Origin: a virus | Length of the DNA: 28,495 nucleotides | Virus record (IMG/VR): IMGVR_UViG_3300033148_002491 | Span: 1-28,495 of that record | Direction: 5' to 3' (one strand) | Shown: in pieces, positions 22,747-28,495 of the stretch | Layout: each line of letters starts with the position of its first letter | Position numbering within the stretch: position 1 is the first letter of the stretch | The notes under the pieces: generated by a model | What the model was told of the DNA's origin: nothing | Database searches by the model: none | What the model saw: the letters and a program-made list of their open reading frames with translations, nothing else | Program-made: the position numbers and the translations under genes

Positions 22747-23219
22747 CAGATTTGATGATTTTTGAAAGCGGTGTTGGCGGTGATGTTCGTTTGCTTGGAA
22801 ATGACATTGAAATGACAGATTCCATTTTTAACATGGTTTATCTGGCTTTATTTGGTGGAAATCCAGATGCATCCACCACTGGATCTGAAATTGAAAGTGA
22901 ACAAAGATCTGATTTTTGGGGGAATGGGTTGTTGCTTCCAAATGACACTGAACTGCAGTTTAATTCAACCACTGAAAACACACTGAACAATGTATCATTG
23001 GATAGTTCAGGAAGGATTGAAATTGAAGAAGCGGTGAAAAAGGATCTTGAATTTATGTCAGCCCTTGCAAGGGTTGGTGTTGATGTTTCCATTGTTTCTG
23101 ATGATAGGGTTCAAATTGACATTTTGTTGACTGAACCAGGCAATTTGACAGAAAAAACTTTTCAGTTCATTTGGGATGCAACAAAACAGGAATTAATTGA
23201 AGAAATAACATTGAAGTAA
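22743..23219 (+). CDS. baseplate protein, Mu gp46-like
   Basis: A 158-residue baseplate component. The pattern DIEMTDSIFNMVYLALFGGN, then DFWGNGLLLPND (58-69, comparable to the R-x-x-W-W-G-D stretch of Mu gp46), and EAVKKDLEFMSALARVGVDV followed by VQIDILLTEPG fits this family. The partner gp47-like gene follows two bases after the stop, the same order as in Mu. It likely connects the baseplate core and wedges. Confidence 0.75.
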   Translation: MTDLMIFESGVGGDVRLLGNDIEMTDSIFNMVYLALFGGNPDASTTGSEIESEQRSDFWGNGLLLPNDTELQFNSTTENTLNNVSLDSSGRIEIEEAVKKDLEFMSALARVGVDVSIVSDDRVQIDILLTEPGNLTEKTFQFIWDATKQELIEEITLK

Positions 23220-23220
23220 A

Positions 23221-24402
23221 ATGGCTGTACAAATACCAACAATAAATGATTTATACACATCAATTCTGGCAGATTTAAAATCTGAAATAGGAATTACAAA
23301 TGATTTTTTTGGCAAGGTGTTTTTGATTCCACTTGCAATGGTCCAAGCAGCAAAATTAAAACTTTATTATTTGGCAATTGCAAACATCCAACGGAATATA
23401 TTTGTGGATCTAGCTGAACCCATTTCTGTTGGTGGAACGCTTGAACGTTTTGGGTTGGTAAAGTTGGGGCGTTTGCCTTTTACGGCAAAATCTGGAAGTT
23501 ATGATGTAACTGTGACGGGAACGATTGGTGCAGTAATTAAGGCCAACACAACATTCAAAAGTAATGATTCTTCATTGAATCCTGCAAAACAATTTGTGGT
23601 TGATTCAGATCATACCATGGTGACAACTTCTGACACAATCACAGTGCGTGCATTGGAAGCTGGTTTGGATAGTCAACTTGCAATCAATGATCAAATGACA
23701 TTAACAGCACCCATTCCAAACATTGACAAGGTTGCAACGGTTTCATCTGAGACAATCACACCTTTGGCTGCAGAAGATGTTGAAGATTACAGATCAAAAG
23801 CAATTGAGGCGTATCAATTGGAACCACAAGGTGGTGCCGGTTCTGATTATCGTATTTGGGCTGCTGATGCACAAGGCGTGCAAAAGGTTTATCCATACAC
23901 CAGAAAAGGATACAATAATGAATTGATCATTTATGTTGAAGCAACAATTGCAGATTCAACAGATGGAAAAGGAACACCATCACAAGCAATATTGGATGAT
24001 GTTGAAGAGGTTGTTGAACGGGATCCAGACACAACAAAAGACTTGGATGAACGTGGTCGAAGGCCATTAGGCGTTTTTAATATTGTATTTGATCCAATTA
24101 CAATACTAGAAGTTGATGTGACAATTACAGGATACCAAAGTTTGACACCTGAAATTCAAACAAGTATTCAAAATGCAATTACAGATTTCATTAATAGTGC
24201 CAGACCATTTGTTGCATCTGCTGATGTGTTATCCAATAGAAATGACATAATCAGCGAAAACAAATTGATTTCTGTTGTTCATGAAGCTGTTCCCGGAAGT
24301 GTTTTTGATTCGCTTGGACTGGAAATTGATTCTGTGCCAACAGCAAGTTTGCAATTGATTGATGGGAACATTGGACATTTAAATTCAGTTGTATATGTTT
24401 AA
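23221..24402 (+). CDS. baseplate J-like protein (Mu gp47-like)
   Basis: A 393-residue wedge protein of the baseplate J family. Typical features: an N-terminal helical part (IPTINDLYTSILADLKSEIG) and LAEPISVGGTLERFGLVKLGR (about 61-81), followed by a strand-rich part with a GTIGAVIKANTTFKSND motif, and DYRSKAIEAYQLEPQGGAGS (about 190-209), then YRIWAADAQGVQKVYPY. The last two segments are the best family signature. Length is close to Mu gp47 (360). The C-terminal helices end in LNSVVYV. It overlaps the gp48-like gene by eight bases. Confidence 0.85.
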   Translation: MAVQIPTINDLYTSILADLKSEIGITNDFFGKVFLIPLAMVQAAKLKLYYLAIANIQRNIFVDLAEPISVGGTLERFGLVKLGRLPFTAKSGSYDVTVTGTIGAVIKANTTFKSNDSSLNPAKQFVVDSDHTMVTTSDTITVRALEAGLDSQLAINDQMTLTAPIPNIDKVATVSSETITPLAAEDVEDYRSKAIEAYQLEPQGGAGSDYRIWAADAQGVQKVYPYTRKGYNNELIIYVEATIADSTDGKGTPSQAILDDVEEVVERDPDTTKDLDERGRRPLGVFNIVFDPITILEVDVTITGYQSLTPEIQTSIQNAITDFINSARPFVASADVLSNRNDIISENKLISVVHEAVPGSVFDSLGLEIDSVPTASLQLIDGNIGHLNSVVYV

Positions 24403-25282
24403 CGGGCGTATTTCACACTTAACAAAACGCCTTTATCCAAAAGGACGTGCATTCAGAATCCCATTTGGAAGCACAATTGAAAAAGTGCACAAAGGGTTGG
24501 CCATAAGTGAATCTGATGCATATGCCAGTGCTGTTTCATTGCTTGATTCAATTTTGCCAGATAATGACAATTTTACAACTGAAGATGCATCAAATTGGGA
24601 AAGGAGATTGGGGTTGATCACAAACAGTGCAACTGATTTGAATAGTCGAAAATTGGCTATTGAAAGGAAAATGAATCATCCCGGCACAATCAAGGCGCGT
24701 CAAAATTATATGTATTTGCAAGGCCAATTGCAAGATGCAGGTTTTAATGTGTTTGTGCATGAAAACAGATTTCTGTTGGATCCAATAATTCCACTTTCAT
24801 TGGGTGTTTTTAATTTGGGGGAAAACAATCTTGGTGAAGAAATCAGCAATCCAAACAAGTATGGCGTTGTTGATCCTGAAACATATTTGATTGACAATAT
24901 CAAATTGGGTGGTTTTCGTTTAGGTGAAGAGGAATTGAAAGGTGTTCCATCAGAAAAAGGTGAATTTGATGTAATTGCAAACAATATTGATCCAGAATCA
25001 GAAAATGATTTTTTTGACATCACAACAATTTCCCAGCTAGGAAATAATAGGTTGGGCGGTTTTAATCTTGGTGATTTGTTTAATTATGAAGAAGCGTTGA
25101 AATCAACATTTTTCATTGGTGGACCAACACCGGGATCATTTGCCAACATACCTGCAAGCAGGCATTTGGAATTAAGGCAGTTAGTATTGAAAATTAAACC
25201 TGTTCAAACTGTAGGTTTCACATTCTTTGTTCTTGATGGTGCTGCATATAGTAGTGCATATAGTAGTGCATATAGTATTTAA
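24395..25282 (+). CDS. baseplate protein, Mu gp48/YmfQ-like (DUF2313), with Leu-Gly repeats
   Basis: A 295-residue protein. The N-terminal part is family-like: LYPKGRAFRIP (13-23), ASAVSLLDSILPD (45-57), NWERRLGLI (67-75) and a helix with ERKMNHPG. The usual C-terminal pattern is RQLVLKIKPVQTVGFTFFV (261-279). Between them lies an unusual insert (136-229) with four Leu-Gly-rich repeats such as LGVFNLGENNLGEE, LGGFRLGEEEL and LGNNRLGGFNLGD, possibly a beta-roll. The end is AYSSAYSSAYSI, encoded by a 12-base tandem repeat (25244-25277). Mu gp48 is near 180 residues; the insert explains most of the extra length. The ATG at 24395 overlaps the previous stop by eight bases. Confidence 0.75.
   Translation: MFNGRISHLTKRLYPKGRAFRIPFGSTIEKVHKGLAISESDAYASAVSLLDSILPDNDNFTTEDASNWERRLGLITNSATDLNSRKLAIERKMNHPGTIKARQNYMYLQGQLQDAGFNVFVHENRFLLDPIIPLSLGVFNLGENNLGEEISNPNKYGVVDPETYLIDNIKLGGFRLGEEELKGVPSEKGEFDVIANNIDPESENDFFDITTISQLGNNRLGGFNLGDLFNYEEALKSTFFIGGPTPGSFANIPASRHLELRQLVLKIKPVQTVGFTFFVLDGAAYSSAYSSAYSI
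25244..25277 (+). repeat. 12-base tandem repeat at the end of the gp48-like gene
   Basis: The unit GCATATAGTAGT occurs at 25244-25255 and 25256-25267, with a partial third copy at 25268-25277, in frame and encoding AYSSAYSSAYSI. Exact unit length and in-frame copies allow length change by slippage without breaking the gene. Confidence 0.85.
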
Positions 25283-25302
25283 ATCTATATGAAAAAAATA
25301 AT

Positions 25303-25310
25303 TAACTTTG
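25303..25310 (+). promoter_or_regulatory. -7 box before the fibre genes
   Basis: TAACTTTG matches TAnnTTTG and lies 21 bases before the ATG at 25332; the spacer is A-rich and would serve as initiation region. No good -33 TTG is visible, so this is a weaker call than those at 3193 and 865. Confidence 0.4.
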
Positions 25311-25331
25311 TATAACATAAAAAAATAAAAA

Positions 25332-25961
25332 ATGGCAAGAGATTTATCAGTTCAACCAAACATTGACAATTCTGATCCAGGAAACTATCCAAACACAAGA
25401 GTGAAAAACACCGTTGGTGCTGTACCGGGTACAGATTGGACAGAAGAAGTCACAGGTGATGCAATTCAGTTTTTTCAGAAATTATTGATTGATGCATCCA
25501 TTACTGCAAACGGGAATCCAGACAATGTTGCAAATGGATATCAATTAATTGATGCGCTAGTTGATAAAATTTCAAGAAACGGTGTCAAAAGGCAATCATC
25601 AACAACATTGGCCAATTCTACTATCAACACAACAGAATTGGATCTGGTCACGTTTACATTTGATGCATCTAACAATTGGGATGATTTACACATTAGCTTT
25701 TCATGTGCAACAGGGAACACAGCAGGAACAGGAACAACAATTCATAAATTTAGAATCTATAATGACGGGGTTGAAGTTCATAGTATTTCAATTAATCAAG
25801 ATCATGATCTTGATAATGACACGCCAGTTTCATTGCAGATTGGCGGGATTGCCTACACATCAAACACAATTGTCAAAGTTACTGCACAAGTTACAGGTGG
25901 AACACCGAACGATTTCACCGTTGGTGCAGCTTCATTGAATGTGGATGCAATTAATGTATAA
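25332..25961 (+). CDS. tail fibre-type protein
   Basis: A 209-residue protein. The N-terminal part has PNIDNSDPGNYPNTRVKNTV and a helix-loop region with NPDNVANGYQLIDALVDKI (58-76), typical of fibre/baseplate attachment domains. The C-terminal 120 residues are Thr/Asn-rich beta sequence (TTELDLVTFTFDASNNWDD onward) ending in SLNVDAINV, consistent with a jelly-roll or beta-sandwich tip. The role is probably host attachment together with the next two gene products. The family is not certain. Confidence 0.6.
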   Translation: MARDLSVQPNIDNSDPGNYPNTRVKNTVGAVPGTDWTEEVTGDAIQFFQKLLIDASITANGNPDNVANGYQLIDALVDKISRNGVKRQSSTTLANSTINTTELDLVTFTFDASNNWDDLHISFSCATGNTAGTGTTIHKFRIYNDGVEVHSISINQDHDLDNDTPVSLQIGGIAYTSNTIVKVTAQVTGGTPNDFTVGAASLNVDAINV

Positions 25962-25970
25962 AATAAAATT

Positions 25971-26975
25971 ATGGCAGTTCGCGATTTTAACGACTTAATT
26001 TCACAAATTGATATTATAATAGTTGAAAACACTGTTGGTTCTATTACTCCAACAGTACACAATCCTCTGTTGAAAGATGTTTCAGATACTTTAAAAGCAC
26101 TTTCAAACAATTTCACAGATCTTTCTGAAGATGCTTCCAATCAATATTCTGGAACACCTGCATCTGCATTGAATGCATATGATGAAGGAACTATTTTGTT
26201 GATCAAGGTTGATGTGACAAACACGGGTGCAGTTTTGATTGATGTTAGTGGTTTAGGTCAAAGAGGTTTGAAAAAAGAAAGTGGTGGTTCACTTGTTGAC
26301 ATCACTGCAGGTGAATTAAAATCTGGTATTTTTTATTCATGCGTTGTCACCTCTTCATATTTTCAATTGCTTGGTGCAATTGGTGGTGGTGGTGGCGGTG
26401 ATATGCTTGCAGCCAACAACCTTTCAGATGTGGCAAATGCTACAACTTCATTTGGCAACATAAAACAAGCAGCAACCACAACAACAACAGGTGTGGTGGA
26501 ACTTGCAACGGATGGTGAATCTGCAGCCGATAAAGTTGTTCAAAGTAATGATTCACGAATGCATGACGCAAGAACACCAACATCACATGGAATTGGTGGT
26601 TCAGAACATTCATCTTCTACATTGGCACAACTAAATTCAAAAATCAGTGATGCCACGTTGATTGATGGTGATGCAGCTTTGCCAAGGGTGTTGCAGGTTA
26701 AAACAGAGGCTTTGCCATATACATTGGTTGCAGCTGATGCAGGAAAACATATTGAACTAACAGGATCTGGTGCATTTACAATTCCAACTGGATTGGCTAT
26801 TGGTTCACAGTTTTCTGTTGCACTAGATAATGCAACAGCACAAAACATCATTTCAGCTGGCGTGACAATCAAAACAATAAACGTGTCATCAGATAAAATT
26901 TCAGGAAATGGAATTATTTCAATTGCAATAATTGCATCCGATACAGCAAGAATTTCAGGAAATACACAAGCATGA
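25971..26975 (+). CDS. tail fibre protein
   Basis: A 334-residue protein with fibre features. The N-terminal 140 residues contain DLISQIDIIIVENTVGS and a strand-rich domain (ILLIKVDVTNTGAVLID). A Gly-rich hinge GGGGGG (about 140-145) and the phage-fibre stretch ATTTTTGVVELATDGES (about 167-183), seen in many tail fibres, follow. Next come DSRMHDARTPTSHG and a beta-rich C-terminal domain (ELTGSGAFTIPTGLAIGSQF) like beta-sandwich fibre ends. It overlaps the next gene (ATGA). The fibre class is clear from composition and these repeats, not the exact receptor. Confidence 0.7.
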   Translation: MAVRDFNDLISQIDIIIVENTVGSITPTVHNPLLKDVSDTLKALSNNFTDLSEDASNQYSGTPASALNAYDEGTILLIKVDVTNTGAVLIDVSGLGQRGLKKESGGSLVDITAGELKSGIFYSCVVTSSYFQLLGAIGGGGGGDMLAANNLSDVANATTSFGNIKQAATTTTTGVVELATDGESAADKVVQSNDSRMHDARTPTSHGIGGSEHSSSTLAQLNSKISDATLIDGDAALPRVLQVKTEALPYTLVAADAGKHIELTGSGAFTIPTGLAIGSQFSVALDNATAQNIISAGVTIKTINVSSDKISGNGIISIAIIASDTARISGNTQA

Positions 26976-28213
26976 TGGCATTATCTTCATTCATACGATC
27001 TGCAGGAATTAATGCAATTGAAGTCAATGTTGCTTTGATTGTAAAATCTAAGAACAATGCAGCAACTTTATTTGACATCACAAACAGTGATCCTGTTGGA
27101 AATCAAGTGACATGGACGGATGGTGTGGATTTTTATGTTGGTGACAGTGTTACGTTTATTAACTGGTCAGACACAAGTGAAAAAACTGTCATTGCTTATT
27201 GCAAAGATACTTCTTTGATCACAAACGCGGCACAATCTTGGCAAAACATAGAAATTACATTCATTGATTTTTCAAAATTGACTGATTTATCAGGGACAAT
27301 CAATTTGAATGGAAATCCATTAGCAACATTGATTGATGCACCAATATCAAACACAGTTGATGAAATTCAATTGCAAAATAGTGTCATAACCACATTCAAT
27401 TGGAAAAATTATCCTAAGTGTAATTATTTGCAAATGCGTTTCAACACTGTGTGTTCAACATTAGATTTAGGAACTGGAATTGATGTTGATCTGAATTATT
27501 TAAGATTTCAAGGAACTGCAGATGTTGATTTGTCTAGTTTTACAGGAATAGACACAAATTGCTATTTAAGGCATGAAGGTTCTGGTGAATTTACTGCACC
27601 AACAGGAATAGGAACTGGAACGCTTGATGACCTTACAATTGATGTAGTTTCAAACACAATCATTGATTTGTCTGTATTCACAAAATTTTCAGGTTCTTGT
27701 GAATTTAGGGTAAAAAACAATGCATTAGTCACGTCTATACTTTTCCCCACAACCACAGCAGGATCTGGAATGTTGACAATATCAAACAATGATGCTGTAA
27801 CTTCTGTGGATTTAAGTGGAATTAGCAGTATTTACAATACTTTACAGGTGTCTACATCTTTAAATCTAACAAGTATTACATTACCAACAATAACAGTGTT
27901 ATCATATACGAATTACATATTTTCTAGCAATGATTTGAATTATTTTAATATGTCGGTATTGTCTGACATGTTTGCATTCAATAATGTTGATGTTGATTTA
28001 CGAAACAACAACATGGATGTTGCTGATGTCAATCATATATTGGTTGATTTAGCTGCACACGTATCTGGTGAAAGTGCTGGTGGTGATTATACTGGAAGAA
28101 CAATCAGAATTCAAGGAAGTAATGATGCACCAGATGGATCTTCAGGTGGATATGATGGAGATCAAGCAGTGATTGATTTGGTGGCAAAAAGCATAACTGT
28201 AACAACATCATAA
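26972..28213 (+). CDS. leucine-rich-repeat-like fibre/adhesin protein
   Basis: A 413-residue protein. From about residue 90 it is made of degenerate repeats of roughly 20-25 residues with spaced Leu/Ile/Val and Asn (such as LTDLSGTINLNGNPLATLI and MLTISNNDAVTSVDLSGISS), an LRR-like solenoid. The C-terminal module VDLRNNNMDVADVNHILVDL, followed by a Gly-rich IRIQGSNDAPDG and VIDLVAKSITVTTS, is a pattern I associate with Bacteroidota phage and surface proteins carrying LRR-type folds. It probably binds a host surface molecule at the tip. The start ATG at 26972 overlaps the fibre stop (ATGATGG); ATG 26975 is equally possible. Confidence 0.65.
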   Translation: MMALSSFIRSAGINAIEVNVALIVKSKNNAATLFDITNSDPVGNQVTWTDGVDFYVGDSVTFINWSDTSEKTVIAYCKDTSLITNAAQSWQNIEITFIDFSKLTDLSGTINLNGNPLATLIDAPISNTVDEIQLQNSVITTFNWKNYPKCNYLQMRFNTVCSTLDLGTGIDVDLNYLRFQGTADVDLSSFTGIDTNCYLRHEGSGEFTAPTGIGTGTLDDLTIDVVSNTIIDLSVFTKFSGSCEFRVKNNALVTSILFPTTTAGSGMLTISNNDAVTSVDLSGISSIYNTLQVSTSLNLTSITLPTITVLSYTNYIFSSNDLNYFNMSVLSDMFAFNNVDVDLRNNNMDVADVNHILVDLAAHVSGESAGGDYTGRTIRIQGSNDAPDGSSGGYDGDQAVIDLVAKSITVTTS

Positions 28214-28214
28214 A

Positions 28215-28406
28215 ATGAAAACAGACCAACCGCAAAATGGAGAATGGAGAATGTTATATAATATTATTGAAGATTGGTATTGCATTTCAGAATCTGAAGG
28301 TATAATGAAAACGGCAATCAAAAACACAATTGAACATCTTCACACAGAACAAGATTGTTTGGATCGTGTTGTTGAACTAGGAGTTACATTGGATGAAAAT
28401 GAATAA
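28215..28406 (+). CDS. small hypothetical protein
   Basis: A 63-residue acidic protein that I do not recognise. It has a Trp/Tyr-rich first half (GEWRMLYNIIEDWYCISESE) and an amphipathic helix (IKNTIEHLHTEQDCLDRVV). It sits one base after the LRR-like gene and its stop is followed at once by the next ATG, so it is in the same transcript. It might be a fibre-assembly helper, judged only from position. Confidence 0.55.
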   Translation: MKTDQPQNGEWRMLYNIIEDWYCISESEGIMKTAIKNTIEHLHTEQDCLDRVVELGVTLDENE

Positions 28407-28495
28407 ATGCCTTCAATCAATATAAATACAGATGCAGCGGTTGTTTTTACAGAAAAACTTGAGAGAATGGGACGTTCTGACCTTCCTGTTGTTAT
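28407..28495 (+). CDS. partial gene at window edge
   Basis: An open frame starting at the ATG directly after the preceding TAA and running off the window. The 29 visible residues (SININTDAAVVFTEKLERMG and on) form a short strand then an amphipathic helix, a start that resembles small virion morphogenesis or gp10-type proteins, but too little is visible to name it. Confidence 0.5.
   Translation, partial: MPSININTDAAVVFTEKLERMGRSDLPVV

Noticed and set aside
1-28495. tRNA genes, CRISPR arrays, insertion sequences, reverse transcriptase or diversity-generating repeats, lysis enzyme.
   Set aside because: I found no cloverleaf-like sequence, spaced repeat array, transposase, RT motif or recognisable endolysin motif in any frame I read.

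Overview
This window reads as a stretch of a tailed-phage (or prophage) genome with a contractile tail and a host in the Bacteroidota. The host call rests on AT-rich DNA, start codons preceded by A-rich tracts rather than strong Shine-Dalgarno sites, and recurrent TAnnTTTG boxes (the Bacteroidota -7 element) directly in front of genes. Every gene I can support lies on the plus strand, packed with frequent TAATG, ATGA and GTGA stop/start overlaps. I saw no integrase, polymerase, endolysin, tRNA or CRISPR array, so lysis and most of replication and integration must lie elsewhere.

Layout. 1-135: promoter and leader. 136-3164: DNA packaging (Nu1-like small terminase, a small unknown protein, lambda gpA-type large terminase), with a GC-rich foldable element at 775-850 between the terminase genes. 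3171-7293: an early-type DNA-metabolism operon with its own promoter and probable operator. It encodes two unknown proteins, an XRE-like regulator, a Rad50/SbcC-like ATPase, a very small basic protein, a predicted single-strand annealing protein and a YqaJ/lambda-exonuclease-type nuclease. 7314-9517: a small unknown protein, a gpW-like joiner and a lambda-type portal. 9567-10588: an AT-rich cassette of small membrane proteins and a STAS/SpoIIAA-like protein. 10635-13193: ClpP-like prohead protease fused to a scaffold, decoration protein and major capsid protein, closed by a perfect palindrome terminator. 13259-14747: head completion and tail terminator genes. 14776-16443: a C1q-like/collagen-like fibre protein. 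16434-18183: a second AT-rich accessory cassette (YkgJ-like cysteine-cluster protein, two unknowns, membrane protein with a possible papain-like tail). 18269-25282: Mu-like contractile tail (sheath, tube, tail-assembly chaperones with a -1 frameshift, tape measure, gp46-, gp47- and gp48-like baseplate proteins). 25332 to the end: fibre-type proteins, one with leucine-rich-repeat-like sequence, then small genes running off the edge.

The genes fit a virion with a lambda-type head (gpA, W, B, C/Nu3, D and E order) and a Mu/P2-type contractile tail. The recombination operon and the two AT-rich cassettes interrupt an otherwise standard morphogenesis order, so they are the best candidates for accessory functions. 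The strongest non-gene signals are the programmed frameshift at 20660-20717, the structured element at 775-850, and promoter boxes placed so close to start codons that several transcripts should be leaderless or nearly so.
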